Part shown: piece after piece, positions 34,233 through 46,243 of the stretch
How positions within the stretch are numbered: the first letter of the stretch is position 1
How the letters are laid out: each line of letters opens with the position of its first letter
DNA from: Rhexocercosporidium sp. MPI-PUGE-AT-0058
Taxonomy: Eukaryota; Ascomycota; Leotiomycetes; Helotiales
Direction of reading: 5' to 3'
DNA: 64,000 bases
Assembly: GCA_020746875.1 (NCBI GenBank)
Contig: JAGTJL010000001.1
Span: forward strand, 3,348,001 to 3,412,000
Position numbers and translations under genes: made by a program
The notes under the pieces: generated by a model
Database searches by the model: none
Told to the model about the DNA's origin: nothing
Seen by the model: only the letters and a program-made list of their open reading frames with translations

Positions 34233-37200
34233 TGGCGCCTAAAAGTAATTATATAGACCTAGTTTCCCCCGAAGTAATGGAATCATCATTCACACCAAAT
34301 CTCTTTTTTTCAATATTAGCGTTAAATTCAGCGTTATTCTCGAAATCAATTACTGATCCGGGATTATTAATCTTATTATCTAAAGACTACTCTTTCGGCT
34401 GATCTTAATAATCATTTCCACGTTTTAGCAGCTCCTTAATATTATAATTTTAGCTTACGCTACTATTATCACCTCTAGCGCGAGGTAATAATATAACGTC
34501 TTCTTCGTGAAGTTCTATAACTAAACCGTCCTTATTAAATTTCATATAAGAAATACGGATAATCTTTTTATTAATTAAATAGTAATAAATATTATAGCTT
34601 TTAAAACTAATTAAAATACTCTTTTTTACTCTTAGAGTAACCTTGCGGCTTTGTATTCTTTTTTCTTTATCGATTAGAATATACATAAGATATTTAAGAA
34701 CTCTTAAGTGTTTAACCGAAGGTTTATAATTAATACTAGGCTTAATATTATCTTAGAAAGCCTTAAATAAAGTTTTTCTATTAATTATAAATATAAAAGT
34801 ATAATTAATAATATAAACGATTGCCATTAGAACCTTAAGCCATACGTTTTCGGATATATTTTAATTAATTATAACCGTACGAGTCTTTTTCATAATAATG
34901 CGAATAAAGCGTTTAATTCTTCCGTCTTACTCCGGAGTATACGAAATAGATTCCTTAATTAATATATTAAAGTAGTTTATTAACTTTTTTATTTATATAT
35001 AATTATATTCTCTTTTATTATTAAAACGGAATATCTTAATATCTTTATTATATTATATCTTAACTATTTTAATTATCTTTTGATTCGCAAGATATATATT
35101 TGACTTCTTAGCGTAAGTATAAGCCCACTTTGCGGAAGTAGTTATATAAGTGAAGATTAAAGCGTAACAATAGCCATTGATTTTTATTAAAATAAAATAA
35201 ACTATATCGACGTTAATCTCATATAACGTATATACTAGCTTTATATATATTAAGCGCTTATTGATTTTGCGAATAAATTTGCCCTTTTTATAAAGTACGC
35301 AAAAACGGGTTTTACCAGTCTTAATTTCGTTGAATTTTATATTATTAACGAGACTTTAAGTATTTTTAATTATATTAAAGCTAATATAACTTATTCTACG
35401 ATGCTACAGCTCGATATCGACTATAACTACCTCAATTACAGCAGGAAAAGTCAGTCCCGGCATATTAATATACCCAAAACTAATAGATTGCTCCTCTTTC
35501 ATTAGAAAGAGCTTTAAATTAATATAATAAATCTCTTTATCTAATGCTGTAAAAAGCTTATTTGACCGAAGGTAACTATTTAATTTAGTTAATTTATAGC
35601 CAGAATATAAGTATATAAAAGAAAGAGGCATATATAATATATTATAATAATAAATTATACGTACGGAATCATTTAATTTAATTATTTTAAGTATATATAT
35701 ACTAATACTGTCAGGTTTAGAAAGACTGTTAACTGTCGATATAAATAATAAGTTAAAGCGTGGCGTATATTCGGAGAACTTTAATAAGTCGTTAGATATA
35801 TATTCGGTAGCTTTAGTATTAAATAGCTATTAAGACTTATTTTTATAAGAGAAAGCAGCGAATTTAAGCGCTAAAATAATAAAAATAAACAGAAAGAATA
35901 CTAATCTAAAAATATCGTTATTAAAATTATTACCGGAATTCTTTTTCTTCTTATTATTTCCACTTTTCTTATTACTACTCTTCTTATTCTTAATATAATT
36001 TTTATACGAAATATATTTCTTTTTATACTTTTTCTTAAACTCAGCCTTTTTAACCTTATTTATTATATAATAATTATTAAGTGTATAACGTGAGTTTAGT
36101 TAACTATAATATTTATAAGTTAGCTTAATCTTAAAACCGTTTCCGTCCTTGCCTTTATTATTTTTAATACTAAAGTTACTTTTATTTTAGCTTTTATACG
36201 GATTTAAAATACTTTTATTTCCGTAAAAAGCTTATCCGGCTATCTTGCCTAACTCGTTAACTCGTGCCTTATTTATAATATCTTTAATAAAACTCTCTAG
36301 AGTAATATTCGAGTTAATTATAATTATAATACTCGTGCTTATTATAAAATCGCCAAATATTATAATAGCTAATATTATACGCAGATTTAAGCGCTATCGT
36401 TCAGCCTAAATAAGCTACTTTTCGGAAACTATAATAATAAATATAATTAAATATTATTCTATAAGAAAAGCTATTTTTAGCGTATTTAATTTAGTAATCG
36501 ACAGCTTAAAAGCGATAATAAACTTCTTTAGAGATAAGAAATCATCGTAGCGGAACTTAATATAATCTTAAATAGCATTATATATTAAGACGTTTCTACT
36601 GCCTTTATATTAATATTATAAGGCTTCTTATATTTTTAAAGTAGTTTTCTTTCCGGTAATATATATTAATAGATTAAGCTTATAATTTAAAGTAATAATA
36701 AGTCTTATTTAAACCTTTCCTACTTGTTAATCGATCTATTTCTTTAAGGTATTTTCGTCGACATCGTCATCCTATTCGTTAACTTTTTTTAGCGTATATA
36801 AATATGATTTAACATTTATAAACTTAAAAATATTATTAAATATTCTGATATTAAGGATTTTATTACGCTACTCGGGGTAATTCTTAATGCCCTTTAACTT
36901 ATAAGCGTCGGAAAGGTTCAGTGAAATAAAAGCCATTTTACGTCTCGGAAGCTCAACTTTAAGCTTAAACGTCGGCTTAACTTCTAATATAATATTACGC
37001 AGATTCGGATCCGATTCGGAATCCTCAGGCGTATATCAGTCCTCTGCAAGCGTATTTATAAAACCGGATTAGTTCTTAAAATCCTTAAAAGCTCCAGGAA
37101 TAAGTAGTATAGCAGACGGCGCGCTACTTTCGTTAAGTAGATTTGCTTTACTACTTATACGAAATAAGTCGTAGAAATTATTAATACTACTATCGGAATC

Positions 37201-37500
37201 GTCGAAATCGGACTCCTTAAGTACTGGCGATACGGGATTCCTAAAAGAGTTAAAATGCTTTAATAAGGCCACTTGCGGTAATAGAGATATAAGTAAAAGA
37301 AGATATAATACCTCTCCTAAATCCTTCGGGGTATTTTGGTTAGAAAAACGCGCTAAGATAGCGTTATTACCTTCCTTTTACTAGTCCTCTATTATAGGAG
37401 ACGTAGCTTAACTCACGAGTGAGAGCTTGTTCCTTTAAGATAAGAGTAATTTTAATAAAACTAAGAGTACACTTAATTCAGGCTATCGGGGCTTATAACC

Positions 37501-37699
37501 TATTATTAAGATAATCACGACTAGATCAGGAAGCATTAAGATGCGGGATTATTAATTAACTTATAATATTAATTACAATAGTTATGTGATCTGCAGATAC
37601 GCTCCTTAATAACTAGTGGTCTGACTAGCGTGGCAGAGTTTGCATCCGACTCTGTCCACATGATTAACTCGTGACTTAAACCAGCATAAACCTGCAATA
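37501..37699 (-). repeat. 5' LTR of element C
   Basis: 199 bp. Its right-hand ~90 bp are almost identical to the other LTR while its left part is RIP-altered. Confidence 0.95.
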
Positions 37700-37704
37700 A
37701 AGAA

Positions 37705-38132
37705 TTATCCTACAAAGTGCTCTCTAATCTTCGGCCTCTTATTTTGCTTAGTATATTACGCTTTAGTCTTCATCCAAGCTCTCTCTTTAATCGATTCAAT
37801 TCTGACGTTAGCAGCATTTATCTAAACGATTATATGCAAATCGCGCTTCTTTAGCTCTTTAGCTAAGTTACGGCGTACGCGTCTAGTGATATTCGACAGG
37901 TCTAGCTTATCTCTAATAACTTTATAACTGATTTTATTCTCGTAAAGGTCTTGCAGAAGTGTTCCTTCCTTAAATAATAGCTTAAAGTCCTCGTAATAAG
38001 CCTTCAGCGACTCCTGATTCTCATCCGTCTAAATCTCTCTCAAAACACGCCTTTTAACGCGTAAGTCCCTCAACGTATAATAGCGACGCGGCAGACTTTA
38101 TGTATTTATTATATTACTTAAAGGCTTTTGAT
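37705..38132 (-). pseudogene. Mariner-like transposase, middle fragment
   Basis: 428 bp between the D and C insertion sites, in one frame with scattered TAA/TAG. It contains KAYYEDFKLLFKEGTLLQDL and RRVRRNLAKELKKRD, a charged helical region plausibly DNA-binding. It joins in frame to 31607-30759. Confidence 0.75.
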
Positions 38133-38653
38133 TATCACGGTCCGTGTATTTACTCGGTGTAAATACGGTGGTTTGTGTTAATCTTAATAATCGAGAAGTA
38201 AGTATATCACGTACGGTGGAATAAATAATAACTAATATAATTAAGATATTATTTTTAATTAAGCACAAAGCTCTTATTTAATAGTAGACGTGCTAGTCTT
38301 ATATAAAACTTTTATTCTTTTTAAATCTTTTAAATCCCTCGAGATACTAAATCCTTAAATCCTTAGATCCCTTTTACTGTCGAGGGATTTATAAATCTAG
38401 AGATCTATTACGTGACTTACTGCTTATTATAATCCCGATCCTTATCACGTAATACGTAGTCGTAAGAACCCGCGACTATGATATTACTTTTAAGATTATA
38501 TTATAAATAAAATGCTTTAAGTATAAGTAAGTCCTAGGACTTCATTAGCTCCTAAGAGCCGTGCTCTTAAGAACTACTCAGTTCCTAAGATTACAGTAAC
38601 TCTTAGAATATTTCCTCCTAAAACCCGATAGTCGTTTAAGAGCGTTTGTAATA
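38133..38653 (-). repeat. 3' LTR of element D
   Basis: 521 bp, aligned end to end with 59458-59978 without length change. Confidence 0.95.
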
Positions 38654-38810
38654 CTATCCCCTTTTTAGCTTAGCGTAGTCCTTACGCTTAAGTATAGCTT
38701 AAGAAACGTCAGTAGCTATTAACGGCTATCTTCCTTATTTATTATATTTAAAGTTATAAAAAAACCCGGCGTCGCTTAAATAAAAAAGAAACAGCGCATT
38801 TAGCTCGCGC

Positions 38811-39320
38811 TTCGTATTAAAGGCGCTACGCGTCGTGCGAAGCCTTACTTTTTCTGCCGCAGTTTTTCCCGTACTTATTTCTTAGACTTATTTATTTCGA
38901 AGAGATGTTTTGAATGTGTCCGCTTTAAACGCAGCGACTGCGATTCCTTAGAATACGTAATAAAGTTTTCCTAGCTTAATCGGCCGGTATATCTCTTTAA
39001 ACTTAATAAGATAATAGCCCCCGCTCGTTCTTTAATGCTTCCTTTTAAGCTCGTTAAGGATATTCTTAGTTTTTAATTCCTTGCTTTTAAGCCCGACGCT
39101 TATTTAACGTTTTTTTTTAAAGCGGAAGTTAACGTGCTTAACTTCGGTTCTTCTTTTTTCTAAGTAGCTTTAAATTTTGGAAATGAAAATCCCGAAGGAG
39201 CTTAAGATAGTAAAAGTTAGACTTAAGTTCTTAAGTATTTTTTAATTATAAGTATCTTTTTTACTTAATTAAATACTTAATAATACCGCGGAAATACTAA
39301 TAGTCTAAAATAGTCTTAAT
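38811..39320 (+). pseudogene. Antisense reading frame of element D with Cys-rich start
   Basis: Plus strand, opposite to D's pol, between integrase and 3' LTR. One frame carries RCFECVRFKRSDCDSLEYV, LNRPVYLFKLNKIIAPARSL, LPFKLVKDILSF and LNFGNENPEGA, broken only by TAA/TAG/TAG-type stops at expected Gln codons in its first ~150 codons. The CxxC...C opening resembles Cys-rich hypothetical proteins often predicted from fungal repeats (from general knowledge, not searched). It is not similar to the A/B/E antisense frame. Confidence 0.5.
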
Positions 39321-42012
39321 ATCGTATTCGACGTTCGAGTTCACTGATTATACTTTTATAATAAGGGCTAGTAATGCTTTTAGCGGTGCTGGTTCGAGGA
39401 GAAATATGTAGAATACCGGGTAAATGTTTATAGTTTTCGGAAGTGCTAGTTAGTAATTAATTAGTCCTTTAACTTTTATAATTTTAAATAGTCTTAGCTT
39501 TTTATAATTTAATTTATTACTTAGTCGCTTAATTGCGATATTCTTTTTAAATAAGTAAACCTTATCTCCTTCTTTTAGCGTTAGTTTTATACTACGCTTT
39601 TTATTATAATAAATAATTAATCTTTATATAATAAATAAAATATTTATTAATAATTCGTTATATAATTTCTTAAATTTATCTCGCTATAATATAGCTTTAT
39701 ACGCGGTCCCCTGACCCGTAATTAGTGTGTTATATACCGTCGGATTATATTCGTAATTCACATAAAACGGCGATATTTTAATAGTCTCTTAATCTATATT
39801 ATTATATATAAATTAAGCGGTTAAGAATAATTAAATTTAATCGTTTTGTTTATAATTCACGTAATATCGAAGATAAGTCTCCATTATTTAATTAATTTAT
39901 TCTATCTAGCCGTCGGTTTAAAAGTAGAATATTATTAATATCTTTTATTTTATCTTTAAAAGTAATATTAATATTTTCCAGAACTTTAAGGTAAAGAGCT
40001 TATTTTTATTTAAGATAACCTCGTTTAGTATTTCGTGATTCGCGAAGATTATTTAAAGGAATACCTGCGCTATTATAAGCACGTTTTATATACTTAATAT
40101 TAATATTATATACGCGTACTTTATTATTTTATCCGTTATTACGCAAATTAAATCGTAAATAATCCCGGTAATCGGATCTTTCGAGGGAAGTAGTTCGATT
40201 ACGAAGTCCAAGGCAATTAACTTTTATAAGCGTAGCGGTATCGTTAGTGACTTCATAAGCCCATACGACGTATAATAGTTTGCCTTATTCCGTATATATA
40301 TATTATAAGACAAGACTACGTCCTTAATTATTCTCCTTATTCCTAAGAAGTAATATTCCTAGGAGAGCCTCGATAGCGTCTTAGCTATTCTCTAATATCT
40401 ATAAGCCGGTAGCTTATATTATTCTTTAACGAAGTTTATTTTATTCCGAGTAAGGATATAAACTCGTCCTTAATATAAAAGAGCTCTAATATTAATAAAA
40501 GAGAATCCTTCGTTTAGCTGCTTCTTTTATTCGGTTACTATTAAGTCGTTGGCGTAACTCCTCTAGATCTTCTCGAGGACCTAACTTATTATTACTAGCT
40601 ACTTATAATTAATTATTAACGAGTTATTATCTTTTTTTAATACGGTATACGACTTATATATCTTATTCACGAGATATTTTAGTTTCCTATTAAGAGCGTC
40701 GGCTTTAACGTTTTCCGTTTCTTTAATATATAAAAATCGAAGTTTAATTATAAAAAGTGTTTTATATTATTAAACTTATTATCGGTTTAGTTTTTTAATA
40801 ATTATAAAATAAATAAAATTTTTATAATTTATTAAGATTTATATTTTATAAGGCGATCCTTTGAGGTAGACCTTTTATTTACGTATTGCGTCTATAGCTC
40901 TTAACAGTTCTTTATTATAAATATCGTAATTAAATTCTGCCGGTAAGAGTTTCCGCGAATAATATATAATTAATTACTATTTGCCGTCTTCGCCCGATTG
41001 GCTTAGCACGGCCTTAATAATATAATCGGAAGCGTTTATCTTTATTATGATTTCCTTATTTAAGTCGAAGGACATAAGAATTAATTCTTTAATAAAGGCT
41101 TTCTTAAAGTCTCGAAAGGCTGTTTTTACTTTATCGTTTTAATTAAAGCTTTTATTTTTATATATTAACTCCGTAAGTAATATAGCGATCTTCGAGTAGT
41201 TTTAAATAAATCGTTAATAAAAGTTAATAAATCCCAGAAAGGATTATACTTCCTTAATATTTATGAATTTAATCCACTCGACGACTGTCTTAACCTTTTA
41301 AGGATTTATAACTAGTCTCGTAATAATAACTACGTAACTTAAGAAAGTGACTTCTTTTTTATAAAAATAGTATTTCTCGGGTTTTAAGAGTATTAAAAAA
41401 GCTTTTAACTTCTTTAATATTATTATACCGTTTTTCATATATTATTCTTTTATCTTAAAATAAATTAAAATATCGTTTAAATAATATATACATATTATAT
41501 TTAAGTATTGCCGCAAAATATTATTAATTAAACGCTAAAATATAATAGGCGCGTTAGTCAGTCCGAAGGGCATAATTATATACTCGTAATAACCGAAACG
41601 TATATAAAATGCTGTTTTTTTTTCTTTTTCTTTAATTATTTTTATAAGATTATACGCGCCTTATAAGTCTAATTAAGTGAAGATTTTGGCGCCGCTGAGC
41701 CTATCGCGTAATTCTTTGGCTAAGGGTAATATATAACGATCCTTTTTAATAGTATTATTTAATCGACAGTAGTTAATGTATATTTTTTGTCTGCCGTTCT
41801 TCTTTATTATAAAAAAGACGTTACTTCTTTATAGGGATTTAAACTCTTAAATAAATCCTTTTATTAGGTTTTTATTAATATATTTCTTAATTATTATCAA
41901 GTTTATAATTAAATATTTTTATAATAATTAAAATATTAGCTTCGTGTCTTTAATTAACTCGATCCGATAATCGTAGTCTTAGTGTTTAAATAAAGCGCTA
42001 CTGCTTAATTCT

Positions 42013-42270
42013 TGTGACGATAGGTGTACTTAGGAGCTTCTTAACGAGTTAGGGAATCCAGGGGTTTAGAGGTAATTAAGTTATGCCGAGTCGGACTAGT
42101 ACCGGAGGGGTTTCGGAGGAGCTTATATATATAAACTTATACTCTTTTTACTTTCTTTTTCTTTTTTTACCTTTTTATTTCCTTTATATTAAACTTATTA
42201 GCTTTCGATAGCCTTAGCTAAAGTATTATTATATACTTCTTATACCGCTCTTTTAGCTAATATCGTTATA
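42013..42270 (+). repeat. 5' LTR of element B
   Basis: 258 bp starting TGTGACGATAGG; aligns without gaps to the other three family LTRs. Confidence 0.95.
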
Positions 42271-43838
42271 TTAAATAAAAAGGTTACTTTTGCCGGAGAC
42301 GGCTTATAATACCTTACTAGAGATTTAGTTATTAATATTTTAAAGAGTTAAAATTTTAAAGATTTTTTAATAATTAGGAATTAAGGTTTAATTTAGTACT
42401 TCGCAATTAATAACGCCTAGAGCAGTCTTCGCTGACTACGCTTTAAATAACCCCCTTCGCATAAAGGCCGCTATAAACAGATTTTAAAGAAGTGTTTTTA
42501 TTATATTCAGAACTTTATTATTTAAATACGAAACCCCCCCCGAATCTGCCTCGAGTCAGATACTTGTTTTTATTAAGACTTATTATGTCTTAATTAATTA
42601 CTAGAAAACCTATTAAATTAAGTCCTTTAATTACTACGACCTCCTTAAGGGCGCCTCTTAATTCAGAAACACTTACTGCCTCGCCTCTTAAAACTAGCGT
42701 CGTTACTTAAAAGAATAAAGGCAAAGCTCGGGACGACACGGACTATAATAACTTTAACGTTTTAAAAGGACTCTTTTAAGCCGTTAATAATTAAATTAAA
42801 GATTAAGTAAATAAGTAAAGAAAACTCTAATTTAGCTTTATTAAAATTGAGGCTATACTCGTAACTCTTATTACCCTTCGGCTTAATTTAGTACGACTTG
42901 ACAATAATTTTAAAAAAGACTTTATTTCTTCCGAGCTTTCCGAACCACTTTAAAATCGCTCACGAACCCTTACTCCTCTTTTACTCTGATTAGTGGAATT
43001 TAATAGAGGTTCGCTAAAGGGTTATGCCTTTCTTATTCCCAGAGCTTATTTAGGCTCGTTTTAGCCTTTTAAGATTTAATTAATAAAGAAGATTACCTTA
43101 TTAAATAATAGCTTAAACCCCTCGTTTAAATAATAACGTGCTTTAGTTTAAGACCGCTTAAAAGTTAACGCTAATCTTTATTTAACGAAAAGAGCTCGTT
43201 GTGCTTTCGTTTAGGGATTAACTACTAAAACGATACGATTTTACTTAAAACCTTAATACTTTTCGAAAACTTATTTCTTTAAGACCGCTAAAAAAATAAT
43301 TATATTTTTAAAATCCTATTTTTTAATTAGCCACGAAGCGGACGAATTCCGGTCTACTTTTTACAATTTATATATAAACTCCTATTTTAAGGAAACTTTT
43401 ATTAAGTTTAAAGTAAGATTTTAAAGCGTTATTATTTAAGGTGGCGTCGTTAAGTCGGAATAATTCTTTTATATATAGCAAAAGCTCTTTCCTAAGTTAC
43501 GAAACGAGACTTCTATTATTAAGTTAACTTAGGAGAATAATTATAATAAAATAGTTTCCTACTTTGTCTTATTAAACTTAAAGAATCGCCGGAATTATAT
43601 GCTTAACTTAAATTTCATTTTAATTCGCACCTTAAATATAACCTAAAAGCCATCCGGTTCGAGTCAGATTACTTCTTTCGCTTAGACGCCTACTTAAAGA
43701 ACTACCTTCGCCCGTTAATTTTCCTTTACTTCGTTTTAACGCTCTTTTACTTCTTAATAATAGTTTACTTCCTTTTCACCGCGTTAAAGCCTTATATATT
43801 TAAAGCCTTAGACCTTTATAGGCGATAATTCAGTTAAG

Positions 43839-43880
43839 TGTTATAATTATAATAAATTTAATTATTATAAAAGCGACTAC
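43839..43880 (+). pseudogene. Gag zinc knuckle of element B, all but one ligand lost
   Basis: Reads C-YN-Y-NKFN-Y-YKSD-Y, exactly the C-x2-C-x4-H-x4-C spacing. The second Cys, the His and the last Cys are all Tyr, each one C/G-to-T/A transition away. Confidence 0.8.
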
Positions 43881-45149
43881 CTCGAGATTCTTAAGGTTTA
43901 ACTTATAAATAAGGAAATTAAGGAAGAAGGCGTAGAAGTAAAAGAAAAATAAAAGGAGTCGTTTAAAAAATAAATAAAGGAAAACGAAAAGGCTTAAGAA
44001 AAGACTCTTTTTTAAGTTTACGTAAATATAATTTATTAAAGCTTAATTTAAACTCCTTTATAAAAGGAAAGTAATTCTTAGTCTTTTATATTATTAATAT
44101 AAATAAATATAACGTTATATTCTCCGCTTTAATAAATACTAAAGTAAACGGTTACCTTTTTATAAATCGGACCCTTTCCGTGCGCTTTTCGGAGGCCTTA
44201 AGAGTAAATATTTTACCTCTCCTTTATATTGTCTTAATTTATGGTTTTCAGAATTCCGTATAAAGCCACGCCTCTTATTATATGCGTCTTTACTTAATAA
44301 TAAACGGCAGACGCGTATATAACTGCCTTTTTATTATATTTAACTTAAGAAACTAAAATATAATAATTAACGTTAAATAAATAAGACGCTTTTACGTTAA
44401 ACTTAATTTAATTAATAACCGTTTTATATAGCTCTCCGTATACCCACGAACTCCTTATTAAACGAAAAAGCTAATTATGTCGCTTCTTATTAAGGCTAAA
44501 GCAAAAACTACTGATTATTACTAGCTGAATGCTAACCGACGTGACTTAATTATGGACTAAATTAATTAAAGACAACGACACTATTAATTCACTGTTAATT
44601 ATATATAAATATTAACGTTATTAAAGAATCCTTTTAAGGAATAAGAGCCAGAAACAGCTTTAGAACTCCTATTTTTAAAGCCGGTCGGAAAACTAAAGAC
44701 AAGGAAGCCTTATTTACGACTACGCCGTCGCTTAAAACTTATTATAATTCCGTAAAGAACTCCTTTTTTTATTTATAAAATTAACGTAAATACATTTTAT
44801 TTTAATATAAAGAATAAAAATATTAAGTTCTTTATAATTAATATTTATAAAGTGGACTGAGTCTTATAAGAAAGATATAAAGGAGAGGATTTGAATATCC
44901 TTTAAATCGTAGCCAAAAGGCTTTTAAAATAATATTAACTTCTTAAAAAAGCATTTTTTAAAACGGAGTTAAACGTTTTATTACCTTATTAATATTACGA
45001 CTATAAGATTTAATTAAAGGCTTTATTACTTAATTTTTATTCTTTTTTATATTATTAATTAATAAAGGAATTAAAAGTATTAAAAGAATACCTTTTAAAG
45101 AACTTTAATAAAAGGTTTATTAAAACGAGTTAAAGTCTTTTCGCCTTTC

Positions 45150-45600
45150 TCGTCCTTTTTATAAAGAAAAGCAATAAAAGGTTACGTTTTTGTATTAATT
45201 ACTATCGTTTAAATACGTTAACGCGAAAGGACTTATATTTTATATTAAGAATCGACGAGCTCCTCTCCTGTGTGTCGAAAGCTAAAGTGTTTATTAAACT
45301 TAATATTTAGGCCGCATTTAATTGCATCCGAATGGATTTTAAGTCGGAAGAGTATACGACCTTTTGTATTAAGTATAGGACTTATAAATGTAAAGTATTA
45401 CCCTTTAGACTTTATAACGGACTAAGCATATACTAACGCTATATAAACGACGTGTTACTAGATTATTTAGACGACTTTTATATGATATATTTTGACGATA
45501 TCTTAATTTATTTAAAATCGATAAAAAAGTATAAAGAACACGTCAAAATGGTTTTAAAACGGCTTATAGAAGCTAGCTTATAAGCCAATATTAAGAAGTG
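45150..45600 (+). pseudogene. Reverse transcriptase core of element B
   Basis: Degenerate frame with LRFC.NYRLNTLTRKD-like start, FKSEEYTTFCIKYRTYKCKV, LPFRLYNGLS (PFGLTNAP expected) and an intact YFDDILIYLKS active site. Stops are few and of RIP type. Confidence 0.85.
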
Positions 45601-46028
45601 TAAATTCCACGTTACTTATATTAAATAAGTTATATTGTAATTATAAAAGGAATTAAAGCCGACCTAGAGAAAGTAGAGCCGTTACGGAATTAGAAATACT
45701 TAAAGACTATTATAGTAACGAAGTCTTTTTTAGGTTTTTGCGGTTTTTACCGATAATTTATTCGCAACTTTAGACTTATCGCGAAGCCTTTTTTTACGCT
45801 TACTCGACTTACGGTTCCCTGGAATTAGACGGAAGAGTGTAAAAAGGCCTTTAAAGAATTACGGAATTAATTATTAGTTATATAGAAGATTTATTATTTT
45901 AACCCCGACCTATTAATGCGATTAAAAACCGACGCTTTCGATAGAGTAATTACAGACGTAGTTTCTTAATAATACGCTAACGGACTATAATACCCCTTAG
46001 GATTCTATTCCTACGTCTTAAATAGCTA

Positions 46029-46243
46029 TGTTAGTCCGTAGGGATTCTTACCGATATGGAACTCTTACTTATGGCCGAAACGGTGGGGTTTCGGTGGGGT
46101 TCCGGACTTATATATATATATATAAAGAGCTTTACTCCTATCTTAAAAGAACATAATATATAACACTTTTAAAATCACTTAATAATATTAATATTTATTT
46201 AAGTGACTTTATTATTATATGTTTCGGTATAATTATACCGACA
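46029..46243 (+). repeat. 5' LTR of element E
   Basis: 215 bp, TG...CA termini, contains a TATATATATATA promoter-like run. Confidence 0.96.

Larger units (their letters stand above)
31608..37699 (-). mobile_element. LTR retrotransposon C, Ty1/Copia, inserted in the mariner transposase
   Basis: 199-bp LTRs, TSD AAGAA (31603-31607, 37700-37704), 6,092 bp, minus strand. LTR ends form the inverted pair TATTGC/GCAATA (TGTTGC/GCAACA before RIP). Coding remnants in Copia order from right to left: gag (frame start near 37272), Lys-rich C-terminus of gag, protease near 35.8 kb (ATEYISNDLL after a lost DTG), a pre-integrase segment (35631-35404), integrase, the linker frame 34686-34450, RT (start near 33.6 kb: NSKILSSRLIFKIKRNK), and RNase H ending near 32.1 kb with the Copia signature ENTADGFTK. 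The pol order and ADGFTK tail assign it to Copia. Confidence 0.94.
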
